Source of the DNA: Gammaproteobacteria bacterium UBA7310
Lineage (GTDB): Bacteria > Pseudomonadota > Gammaproteobacteria > Pseudomonadales > Ketobacteraceae
Reading direction: 5' to 3'
Assembly (NCBI GenBank): GCA_002471665.1
Contig: DKQK01000040.1
Location: 186,001 to 250,000 of the forward strand
Length of the DNA stretch: 64,000 bases
Both the position numbers and the translations under genes were made by a program. A model generated the notes under the pieces. It was not told where the DNA came from. It saw nothing but the letters and a program-made list of their open reading frames with translations, and searched no databases. Positions 35,253 through 42,567 of the stretch are shown in pieces (the stretch's first letter is position 1; each line of letters starts with the position of its first letter).

Positions 35253-35282
35253 TTGGTTTATCAAAGCGTGCTGCCGTATTAC
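35253..35282 (+). promoter_or_regulatory. Candidate promoter of dnaX
   Basis: TTGGTT (35253-35258), an 18-base spacer and TATTAC (35277-35282), about 65 bases before the dnaX ATG and after the ffs gene. Readthrough from ffs is an alternative source of dnaX mRNA. Confidence 0.4.
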
Positions 35283-35346
35283 ACTGGGCGTCTTTTGTTG
35301 GCCTTGCCGGCCTGCCAGATATCACCCAGAGCAGAACCAAAATTAC

Positions 35347-37179
35347 ATGAGTTATCAGGTCCTTGCGCGTAAGTGGCGTCCCCGAACATTCCGCGAGATG
35401 GTGGGGCAGGAGCACGTACTGAAAGCCCTTATCAACGCCCTTGATCATGGTCGGTTGCACCATGCCTATTTGTTTACCGGTACCCGCGGCGTGGGGAAAA
35501 CCACCATCGCCCGCATTCTGGCGAAATCCCTAAATTGTGAAACCGGCATAAGTTCCGAGCCCTGTGGCCAGTGCAGTGCCTGCCAGGAGATCAACGACGG
35601 CCGCTTTGTGGATCTGATCGAGGTGGATGCCGCCTCCCGTACCAAGGTGGAAGATACCCGTGAGCTGCTGGAAAACGTGCAGTATGCTCCCACCCGTGGC
35701 CGCTACAAGGTTTATCTGATTGACGAAGTCCATATGCTGTCGGGTCACAGCTTTAATGCTTTACTGAAGACTCTTGAAGAGCCACCGGAGCACGTCAAAT
35801 TCCTGCTGGCCACCACCGACCCGCAGAAGCTACCCATCACCATCCTGTCCCGTTGTTTGCAGTTCAGCCTCAAGGCCATGACACCGGAGCGCATTGTTGG
35901 CCACCTGAAAAAAGTGCTGGACGCGGAAATTGTCGAGTTCGAAGAACCTGCCCTGTGGCAGTTGGGGCGCGCGGCTGATGGCAGTATGCGGGATGCCATG
36001 AGCCTGACGGATCAGGCTATTGCCTTTGGTAATGGCAAGGTTCAGGAAGCAGATGTGCGCGCCATGCTGGGCAGCATCGATCGTGAGTATGTGTTTGGCA
36101 TTGTCGAGGCGCTGGCGCAAAATGAGGCTGAGCAGCTGCTGCAGCGGGTGGCGGAAATGGCGGAGCAGAGCCCCGATTACGCGGGGGTGCTGGCGGATCT
36201 GATCAGCACCTTGCACCGTATGGCGGTGGCCCAGATCGCCCCGGAAGCGGTGGACGACAGTGATGGTGATCGAGCCCGAATATTGGAATACGCCGGTCGC
36301 TTCGCACCGGAGCAGTTGCAGCTGTTTTACCAAACGGCGCTCCTGGGCCGGCGCGATCTGCCTTTGTCACCGGATGCCCGCAGTGGCTTCGAAATGACCC
36401 TGTTGCGGCTTTTGATGTTCCGGCCCCAGGGTGTCGTACCCATGGCCGGCGGCACGGCCACCCAGCCTGCAGGAGTGCCACAGCCGGGAAAGCCCTCTAG
36501 CCCTGCTGAGGCGGCAGGGCTGGCCTCCACAAACCCTGCCACCAAAACGGCTCAGGCTATCCCAACGCAAACGCTGGGCGGCGCTGACGGCCATATGGCA
36601 CAGGTGAGAGCCACGTTGGGCGAGGGGCGTGACACCAGGCCGCCATCGGCCAACGCCGCGGTGAGCACCCCCGCGGCACCGGCCAGGACGCCGCCTGCCG
36701 CGCCATTACCCGGTGAATCCGCTGCCGCAGAGACGGTTTCCAACCATGCACCACCCCAGCCCAAGGCGAAAGTCAAAACCAAGGTCATCAAACTGGGGGA
36801 CGAATGGGCAGATCTGGTAGGGGTTCTGGAGTTGGATGGCCCGGTCAGAAACTTTGCCCGCAACTGTTCCCTGGAAAGTAAGTCAGACGGCCTGTGGACC
36901 CTGGCCATCAGCCCCCGGTTTGAAGTGTTGTACAAAGATGAGAATCGAGATCTGCTGGCGCAGGCATTGTCGGCAAATGCCGGTCAATCCATTAGACTGA
37001 AAGTGGATGTGACCGAACCCAGCATGCCCACCCCGGATCAACTGTTGGCAACATATCAGCAGAAAAGAAAAGAAGCTGCGATCGCCCTGATGCAAGAGGA
37101 TGCGTTTGTCCGGGATCTGCAGAACCTGTTCGGCGCTACACTGGATCTTAATTCGGTAACGCCGGTAGATGAAGATTGA
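35347..37179 (+). CDS. dnaX: DNA polymerase III subunit tau (gamma/tau)
   Basis: 610 residues. DnaX is the ATPase of the clamp loader; the long tau form links it to polymerase and DnaB. Start ATG 35347 (MSYQVLARKWRPRTF) is the family start; the frame is open upstream through ffs. P-loop GTRGVGKTT (about 42-50), zinc Cys set in CETGISSEPCGQCSAC, DEVH, EEPPEHVKFLLATTDP and SRC. A Pro/Ala-rich linker (about 360-470) leads to the tau C-terminal domain. I find no A-AAA-AAG slippery heptamer, so only tau is predicted. It is followed by ybaB and recR. Confidence 0.96.
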   Translation: MSYQVLARKWRPRTFREMVGQEHVLKALINALDHGRLHHAYLFTGTRGVGKTTIARILAKSLNCETGISSEPCGQCSACQEINDGRFVDLIEVDAASRTKVEDTRELLENVQYAPTRGRYKVYLIDEVHMLSGHSFNALLKTLEEPPEHVKFLLATTDPQKLPITILSRCLQFSLKAMTPERIVGHLKKVLDAEIVEFEEPALWQLGRAADGSMRDAMSLTDQAIAFGNGKVQEADVRAMLGSIDREYVFGIVEALAQNEAEQLLQRVAEMAEQSPDYAGVLADLISTLHRMAVAQIAPEAVDDSDGDRARILEYAGRFAPEQLQLFYQTALLGRRDLPLSPDARSGFEMTLLRLLMFRPQGVVPMAGGTATQPAGVPQPGKPSSPAEAAGLASTNPATKTAQAIPTQTLGGADGHMAQVRATLGEGRDTRPPSANAAVSTPAAPARTPPAAPLPGESAAAETVSNHAPPQPKAKVKTKVIKLGDEWADLVGVLELDGPVRNFARNCSLESKSDGLWTLAISPRFEVLYKDENRDLLAQALSANAGQSIRLKVDVTEPSMPTPDQLLATYQQKRKEAAIALMQEDAFVRDLQNLFGATLDLNSVTPVDED

Positions 37180-37208
37180 ACCCTAGTGAGATATGAGAAG
37201 GTGACAGC

Positions 37209-37529
37209 ATGAAAGGCCCTTTTGGTGATTTGATGAAGCAGGCGCAGGAAATGCAGGAGCGCATGCAAAAAATGCAGGAGGAACTGGCCAATGTGGAGGT
37301 CAACGGTGAATCCGGCGCCGGGCTGGTAAAGGTGACCATGACCGGGCGACACGATGTGAAGCGGGTGCAGATCGACGATAGCCTGCTGGGCGAAGATAAG
37401 GAAGTGCTGGAAGATCTGTTGGCGGCGGCGGTGAACGATGCGGTGCGACGGGTTGAACAAACCAACCAGGACAAAATGGGTGGTCTGGCGGCTGGAATCA
37501 ACTTACCACCTGGCTTTAAGTTTCCTTAA
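37209..37529 (+). CDS. ybaB: YbaB/EbfC nucleoid-associated protein
   Basis: 106 residues, small DNA-binding dimer. FGDLMKQAQEMQERMQKMQE forms the long N-terminal helix, and GESGAGLVKVTMTGRHDVKRVQID the beta-sheet. C-terminal GLAAGINLPPGFKFP is typical. Always near dnaX and recR; the spacing here is 29 and 26 bases, so the three are cotranscribed. Confidence 0.96.
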   Translation: MKGPFGDLMKQAQEMQERMQKMQEELANVEVNGESGAGLVKVTMTGRHDVKRVQIDDSLLGEDKEVLEDLLAAAVNDAVRRVEQTNQDKMGGLAAGINLPPGFKFP

Positions 37530-37555
37530 TAATTCATTGAAATTGCTGGTGTTGA

Positions 37556-38155
37556 ATGAGCTTTAGTCCGCTGACCCAACGTCTTATCGAGTCGCTTACC
37601 TGCTTACCCGGGGTTGGCCCCAAGTCCGCCCAGCGCATGGCTCTGCATTTGTTGGATCGTGATCGGGTGGGGGCGCAGAAACTGGCCGATACGTTACAGT
37701 TGGCGATTGACAAGATCGGCCGCTGCCAGCGTTGCCGAAACTTCTCCGAGGCGCCGGTGTGCCATACCTGTAGCCAGATGTCCCGTGATCCCGGGTTGTT
37801 GTGCGTGGTGGAGACGCCGGCGGACGTGATTGCCATCGACCAGTCCGGCAGTTTTCGCGGGTTCTATTTCCTGCTGCTGGGGCACCTGTCACCCATCGAT
37901 GGCATCGGGCCTGAAGAGATCGGAGCCGATCTGTTGGACAAACGCCTGGCGGAAGGTGAAGTCACCGAACTGGTGATCGCCACCGGTACCACAGTGGAAG
38001 GGGAAGCCACTGCTCATTACCTGTCTGAGATGGCGCGCCGTCATGGTGTAGTGGCCTCACGAATTGCGCACGGCGTGCCTATGGGTGGCGATCTTGAGTA
38101 TGTGGACAGCAACACGCTCACCCTGGCGTTGCAGGGCCGTCGCGTGATCGAGTAG
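37556..38155 (+). CDS. recR: Recombination protein RecR
   Basis: 199 residues. RecR works with RecF and RecO to load RecA at gaps. Helix-hairpin-helix LPGVGPKSAQRMALHLL (about 17-33), a four-Cys zinc module CQRCRNFSEAPVCHTC (about 57-72) and the Toprim domain (VVETPADVIAID ... GHLSPIDGIGPEEI) are all present. The ATG follows a weak ribosome-binding site. It closes the dnaX-ybaB-recR operon. Confidence 0.97.
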   Translation: MSFSPLTQRLIESLTCLPGVGPKSAQRMALHLLDRDRVGAQKLADTLQLAIDKIGRCQRCRNFSEAPVCHTCSQMSRDPGLLCVVETPADVIAIDQSGSFRGFYFLLLGHLSPIDGIGPEEIGADLLDKRLAEGEVTELVIATGTTVEGEATAHYLSEMARRHGVVASRIAHGVPMGGDLEYVDSNTLTLALQGRRVIE

Positions 38156-38182
38156 CAGTGTGAACAGCCCGAAGGCCTGCCA

Positions 38183-38911
38183 GTGAACGCCCTGTGGATG
38201 GTTTTGTTGTTGGCCTGGGGCTCAGGTTTGATGGCTTTCCTGGGTGGCGTGCTGGCGCGTTGTGTACCCCTGGGCAACGGAGTCAGGTCACAGGAATTTC
38301 TTCATGGCTTGGTGGGGTTCGGCGGCGGCATCCTGTTGGCGGGTGTGGTGTTCGCCTTATTGCCGGATGCCATCGAGCGCCTGGAGCCCTGGTTACTGGC
38401 GGCGGTGTTTATTGCCGGCGGGGCGGTGTTTTGTGCGGTGGATGCCTATCTGAGTCAGCAGGGCGGTTCCAGGGCTCAATTGCTGGCCATGCTGATGGAT
38501 TTTGTGCCGGAAGCCATCTCTCTGGGGGCAGTGTTTGTCTACAACCGTGAGCTTGGTATTCTGCTGGCATTGTTTATCGGCGTTCAGAATCTGCCGGAGG
38601 GCTTTAATGCCTTCCGGGAAATGACAGCCACTTCCAAACCGGATGCCTCCCACCGGCCTGGGGCGGTGCTTGGGCTGCTGTTTCTGGTGTCCTTTCTTGG
38701 GCCCGTGGCCGCTGCCACCGGCTATTTCCTGTTGCAGGATCACCCCAATGTAACCGCTTCGATTATGGCGTTCGCAGGGGGCGGTATCCTTTACCTGCTG
38801 TTTGAAGACATTGCGCCCCAAACCACCATGAAAAATTATTGGTTACCGCCCATGGGAGCGGTGTTCGGCTTTCTGGGGGGCATGATCGGAAATATGCTGA
38901 TTGGCCATTAA
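38183..38911 (+). CDS. ZIP-family metal transporter
   Basis: 242 residues, starting with GTG 38183, 27 bases after recR. About eight membrane segments. The metal-binding helices IV and V are visible as MDFVPEAISLGAVF (about 107-120) and QNLPEGFNAFREM (about 137-149), with the Glu/Pro pattern of ZIP proteins but Asp/Phe replacing the usual His/Asn in helix IV. ZIP proteins move Zn, Fe or other divalent metals into the cytoplasm; the metal here cannot be told. The C-terminus GGMIGNMLIGH is close to the family's end. Confidence 0.85.
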   Translation: MNALWMVLLLAWGSGLMAFLGGVLARCVPLGNGVRSQEFLHGLVGFGGGILLAGVVFALLPDAIERLEPWLLAAVFIAGGAVFCAVDAYLSQQGGSRAQLLAMLMDFVPEAISLGAVFVYNRELGILLALFIGVQNLPEGFNAFREMTATSKPDASHRPGAVLGLLFLVSFLGPVAAATGYFLLQDHPNVTASIMAFAGGGILYLLFEDIAPQTTMKNYWLPPMGAVFGFLGGMIGNMLIGH

Positions 38912-38945
38912 AAAGGGTGATTGGTCGCTGTGTTTCATGGCTCAA

Positions 38946-38984
38946 ACCAAGCGCTTGCTTGGTGCTGTTCGTCCGGGTTATAGT
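38946..38984 (+). promoter_or_regulatory. Promoter with palindromic operator before the acyl-CoA dehydrogenase gene
   Basis: ACCAAGC (38946-38952) and GCTTGGT (38957-38963) form perfect 7-base arms around GCTT; inside lies a perfect AAGCGCTT palindrome. It overlaps the -35 box TTGCTT (38955-38960), which is followed by an 18-base spacer and TATAGT (38979-38984). This is the geometry of a TetR-type repressor blocking the promoter. Confidence 0.65.
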
Positions 38985-39013
38985 CCAGCAAGACGTAACA
39001 CAGAGGACAGATC

Positions 39014-40159
39014 ATGACGGACTACCAACGCTACTTTGGTGAAACCCAGAACCTGGTGCGGGAATCGGTGCGGGCCTTTGTTGCCCGCGAGATCTCCCCC
39101 AATGTAGAGCGCTGGGAAGAAGCTGGTGAATTGCCCAGAGACCTGTATCAGAAAGCCGGTGACGCCGGCATTCTGGGTATCGGCTACCCGGAGCAATACG
39201 GTGGCACCGGTTTCGATATGTTCAGCAAGATCGCTGCCAGTGAAGAGATCATGGCCGCCGGTTCCGGTGGGGTAGCGGCCAGCCTTGGTTCCATCGATAT
39301 TGGTTTGCCACCGGTGGTGAAGTGGGGCAGTGACGCGCTCAAGGCCCGCATCTGCCCCGACGTGATTGCCGGTCGCAAAATTCAGTGCCTTGCCATCACC
39401 GAGCCCGGTGGCGGCTCCGATGTAGCTAACCTGCGCACCAAAGCGGCGAGAGAGGGTGATCACTTTGTGGTGAACGGCTCCAAAACCTTCATCACCAGTG
39501 GTGTCAATGCAGACTACTACACCGTGGCAGTCCGTACCGGTGATCCCGGCTACGGTGGCATCAGCCTGTTGCTGGTGGAAAAGGGCACCCCGGGTTTTGG
39601 TGTGGGCAGGAAGCTGAAAAAAATGGGCTGGTGGGCCAGCGATACCGCTGAGCTGTTCTTTGACGATTGCCGGGTACCGGCGGCGAATCTCATCGGCCAG
39701 GAAAACGCCGGTTTCTATGTGATCATGACCAACTTCCAGATGGAACGTCTCAATTTGGCGGTGATGGCCAACTGCACGTCGCGGCTGGCGCTGGAAGCAT
39801 GCCTGCAGTATGTGAAACAACGGGAAGCCTTTGGTAAAACCCTCAACCGGTTTCAAACCCTGCGTCATAAACTGGCGGACATGGCCACCCAGACAGAAGC
39901 CTCGACGGAATTCACTTATCGCATTGCCGCCCGCATTGCCGCCGGTGAGAACGTGGTCAAGGAAGTGTCGATGGCCAAGAACTTTGCCACCAGTGTCAGT
40001 GACAAGGTCACCTACGATGCTGTACAGATTTTTGGTGGTATGGGGTACATGCAGGAGTCCCTGGTGGAACGGCTGTATCGGGATAATCGCATATTAGCCA
40101 TTGGTGGTGGCACTTACGAGATCATGAACGAAGTCATTGCCAAGCAGCTTGGCCTGTAG
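39014..40159 (+). CDS. Acyl-CoA dehydrogenase, long-chain/isovaleryl subtype by catalytic-residue position
   Basis: 381 residues, a flavoenzyme that oxidises acyl-CoA to trans-2-enoyl-CoA and reduces ETF. LAITEPGGGSDVANLRTKA, GSKTFITSG, and the FAD-binding C-terminal QIFGGMGYMQESLVERLYRDNRI are family motifs. The usual catalytic Glu of the medium-chain type (YEGT) is Gly here (IGGGTYEI), and a Glu occurs at position 261 in LALEACLQYVKQREAFGKT, as in long-chain and isovaleryl-CoA dehydrogenases. It follows a good operator-promoter. The ETF-QO gene that would take its electrons onward is in the same window. Confidence 0.93.
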   Translation: MTDYQRYFGETQNLVRESVRAFVAREISPNVERWEEAGELPRDLYQKAGDAGILGIGYPEQYGGTGFDMFSKIAASEEIMAAGSGGVAASLGSIDIGLPPVVKWGSDALKARICPDVIAGRKIQCLAITEPGGGSDVANLRTKAAREGDHFVVNGSKTFITSGVNADYYTVAVRTGDPGYGGISLLLVEKGTPGFGVGRKLKKMGWWASDTAELFFDDCRVPAANLIGQENAGFYVIMTNFQMERLNLAVMANCTSRLALEACLQYVKQREAFGKTLNRFQTLRHKLADMATQTEASTEFTYRIAARIAAGENVVKEVSMAKNFATSVSDKVTYDAVQIFGGMGYMQESLVERLYRDNRILAIGGGTYEIMNEVIAKQLGL

Positions 40160-40249
40160 AATCAAATGGTTAGCGGGTTCAGGTAGTCATATTCGGCCAT
40201 TCTCTCTATAATGCGTTGGTTATCGCCCCAGCCTTCAGAGAGTGTACTA

Positions 40250-41398
40250 GTGAGTTACCAGTGGATTGATCAGCCCAACCAATTGCAGTCGCTTGTGGAG
40301 CAGATTCAATCCTGTACCCGGTTGGCCGTAGACACCGAGTTTGTTCGCACCAATACCTATTATTCCCGCCCCGGTTTAATCCAGATTGCCGATCGCCAAC
40401 AGGTCTTTCTGGTGGACCCCACGGTTTTTTCCACCCAGCAGTTACAGCCACTGGGAGATATCCTGTTCGCCCCGGACATGCAGTTATTGATGCACAGTGC
40501 CGGTGAGGATCTGGATGTGTTTCTGGGGCTGTGGAAGCGCCTGCCCAGTAACCTGTTCGATACCCAGATTGCCGCCAGCCTGGTGGGTTTCGATCGTCAG
40601 ATGGGGTTGCAACGGCTGCTCATGGACATCATTGGCGTGGAGCTTTCCAAAGAGGAAACCCGTTCTGACTGGTTGCAGCGCCCGTTAACGGCCCGCCAAC
40701 TCCATTACGCGGAAGCCGACGTCAAATATCTGCATCAGGTAGCGGATATTCTGCAACAGAAGCTGCAACAGACCGGGCGCGAATCCTGGTTCGCTGAAGA
40801 GTGTCAGCAACTGGTGGCCAAGTACCAGCACAAAACTCCGGACGAATGGCTGTATTTGGGCTTCGGCAGTGGCTGGAAACTGAAGCCGGCCCTGCAGGGC
40901 GCGTTACGTCATCTGGCCAGCTGGCGGGAGCAGACAGCCCGCCAGCACAATATCCCCAAAACCTTTATTGCCAAGGACGCGAATCTGTATGCCCTGGTAG
41001 AGAAACAACCCAGCAGCAAAGCGCTGCTGTCGGAACTGGGTTTTCAGGGCAGTCAGATTCGACGTTATGGGGATCAATTGTTGCAGCAGCTGCACATCGG
41101 CCTGCAGGCGGGCGAGCCGCCGCTCCCTATTCCCCGCCCGCTCTCAAAGAGCCAGCAGAAGGATTACAAGGCGCTGCGGGACGTGGTTGCCAGCTGTGCC
41201 GAGACCCTGGGTTTACCGGCGGACCTACTGGCCAGTAAGGCGCAGCTGGTGAATTATCTGAAAGCCAGGATGGCAGGCACACTGACAACCGACTCTCCCT
41301 TTGCGGGCGGCTGGCGGGAAACCGCACTGCAGCCCAGCCTGGATGCATTCGTTTTACCGTCAAACAACAACAATAAGGACGAACTGGACCATGACTGA
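40250..41398 (+). CDS. rnd: Ribonuclease D
   Basis: 382 residues from GTG 40250 (MSYQWIDQPNQLQ); an ATG at 40211 is in frame but gives an unusual extension. RNase D trims tRNA 3' ends. The DEDD exonuclease domain shows LAVDTEFVRTNTYYSRPGLIQIAD, HSAGEDLDVFL and LTARQLHYAEADVKYL, followed by HRDC-type domains (about 210-290 and 300-375). Its last bases overlap ycgL by 8, and the rnd-ycgL-ycgN order is that of Pseudomonas. Confidence 0.95.
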   Translation: MSYQWIDQPNQLQSLVEQIQSCTRLAVDTEFVRTNTYYSRPGLIQIADRQQVFLVDPTVFSTQQLQPLGDILFAPDMQLLMHSAGEDLDVFLGLWKRLPSNLFDTQIAASLVGFDRQMGLQRLLMDIIGVELSKEETRSDWLQRPLTARQLHYAEADVKYLHQVADILQQKLQQTGRESWFAEECQQLVAKYQHKTPDEWLYLGFGSGWKLKPALQGALRHLASWREQTARQHNIPKTFIAKDANLYALVEKQPSSKALLSELGFQGSQIRRYGDQLLQQLHIGLQAGEPPLPIPRPLSKSQQKDYKALRDVVASCAETLGLPADLLASKAQLVNYLKARMAGTLTTDSPFAGGWRETALQPSLDAFVLPSNNNNKDELDHD

Positions 41399-41645
41399 AA
41401 AAATCATGTGCTCTGTGTATCGCAGCCCCAAGAAAGAAGGTATGTACATCTATGTTCCCAAACAGGAACCTTTCGAGCAGGTACCCGAGGCGCTGTTGCA
41501 GTCTTTCGGCACGCCGGGTCATGTTATGGATCTGTTGTTGACTGCCGACCGTTCCCTGGCGCGGGTGGATGTGAAGCTGGTCATGCAGGGTATCCAGCAA
41601 AACGGCTACTATTTACAGATGCCTCCCCATGAAGGTCTGTTTTGA
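41391..41645 (+). CDS. YcgL domain protein
   Basis: 84 residues. The small YcgL family (MTEKIMCSVYRSPKKEGMYIYV start) occurs next to rnd in many gammaproteobacteria; a fold is known for it, but to my knowledge no function. The ATG overlaps the rnd stop, and its stop is immediately followed by the ATG of the ycgN gene, so the three are translationally linked. Confidence 0.9.
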   Translation: MTEKIMCSVYRSPKKEGMYIYVPKQEPFEQVPEALLQSFGTPGHVMDLLLTADRSLARVDVKLVMQGIQQNGYYLQMPPHEGLF

Positions 41646-42089
41646 ATGGCAGAACGCTTCTGGGACACCAAATCACTGGAAGAAATGACGGCTGAGGAGT
41701 GGGAGTCGCTGTGTGATGGCTGCGCGCTGTGTTGTCTGCAGAAACTGGAAGATGAGGACAGCGGCGAGGTGTTTTATACCCGGCTGGCCTGCGAGTTGCT
41801 GGATATCAACAGTGGTTTGTGCCGAAACTATGCCAAGCGTTTTAAACTGGTGGACGATTGTGTCAAAGTGCGGCTCGAAGACAAAGAGTATTTTCACTGG
41901 ATGCCATTCACCTGTGCCTATCGCTCCCTGTATGAGGGGCGGGGTCTGCAAGACTGGCATCCTTTGATCAGCGGTGATCGTGAATCGGTACACCGGGCCG
42001 GCATTTCGGTGCGGGGCCGGGCCGTACCCTCGGCCGGTATACCGGATGATCAGTGGGAAGAGCACATTATCCGCTGGGTTCGCTATTAA
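41646..42089 (+). CDS. YcgN family cysteine-cluster protein (UPF0260)
   Basis: 147 residues. CDGCALCCLQKLEDEDSG and ACELLDINSGLCRNYAKRF contain the CxxCxxCC-type cluster (about residues 24-30) with later Cys, typical of the UPF0260/YkgJ-related family thought to bind zinc or an iron-sulfur cluster. WHPLISGDRESVHRAGISVRG is also conserved. Starts directly after the ycgL stop. No function is established. Confidence 0.9.
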   Translation: MAERFWDTKSLEEMTAEEWESLCDGCALCCLQKLEDEDSGEVFYTRLACELLDINSGLCRNYAKRFKLVDDCVKVRLEDKEYFHWMPFTCAYRSLYEGRGLQDWHPLISGDRESVHRAGISVRGRAVPSAGIPDDQWEEHIIRWVRY

Positions 42090-42111
42090 GCTAAACAGGA
42101 TTGGATGAATC

Positions 42112-42465
42112 ATGTTGGATTACCTTGAATACCTTACCACCTGGGGCATTTATTTGCTGGCGGCCACCGGCCTGATGACGGTCTGGTGGCGCATGACCCG
42201 GCCCATTCCCTGGCCACTGCCACGGCAGACACTGCGAGTGCTGGTGGCGGCCACCATTCTAGTGCCGGCCCCGGTTATGTACGGTAGCCTGGACTGGGCG
42301 CCTGCCCTGTTCGTATTGCTGCTGGATGTCACCCTGGTGAGTGAAACCGAAACCGAGACCCTGCGGGCGATACCGTTTCTCCTCTATGGCCTGATTCTGG
42401 GGCTGTTGGTGCTACTGGCGGATGGCTTGTTCCGTCACTGGCAGAAAAAAAAGACTGCATTTTAA
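42112..42465 (+). CDS. Small inner-membrane protein, unknown
   Basis: 117 residues with about four membrane segments (about 10-27, 41-60, 64-79 and 87-108). It begins MLDYLEYLTTWGIYLLAA after a GGATTGGATGA stretch and ends in a basic KKKTAF tail. It lies 22 bases after ycgN in the same direction, probably the last gene of that operon. A similar small membrane gene is often found there in Pseudomonas, but I can give no function. Confidence 0.7.
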   Translation: MLDYLEYLTTWGIYLLAATGLMTVWWRMTRPIPWPLPRQTLRVLVAATILVPAPVMYGSLDWAPALFVLLLDVTLVSETETETLRAIPFLLYGLILGLLVLLADGLFRHWQKKKTAF

Positions 42466-42567
42466 TTTCAATGGCTTGCCGTCACCTTTTCACCCCGTGA
42501 TCAGGAAATTACCGCCAAAGCTGCTATAACTAAACCATGTTGGCGTAACGTTTTTGACGGAGATTGC

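Noticed and set aside
35347..37179. Programmed frameshift in dnaX to make the short gamma form
   Set aside because: No A-AAA-AAG heptamer with a following hairpin was found in the expected region; the A-rich stretches near 36770-36790 are interrupted.
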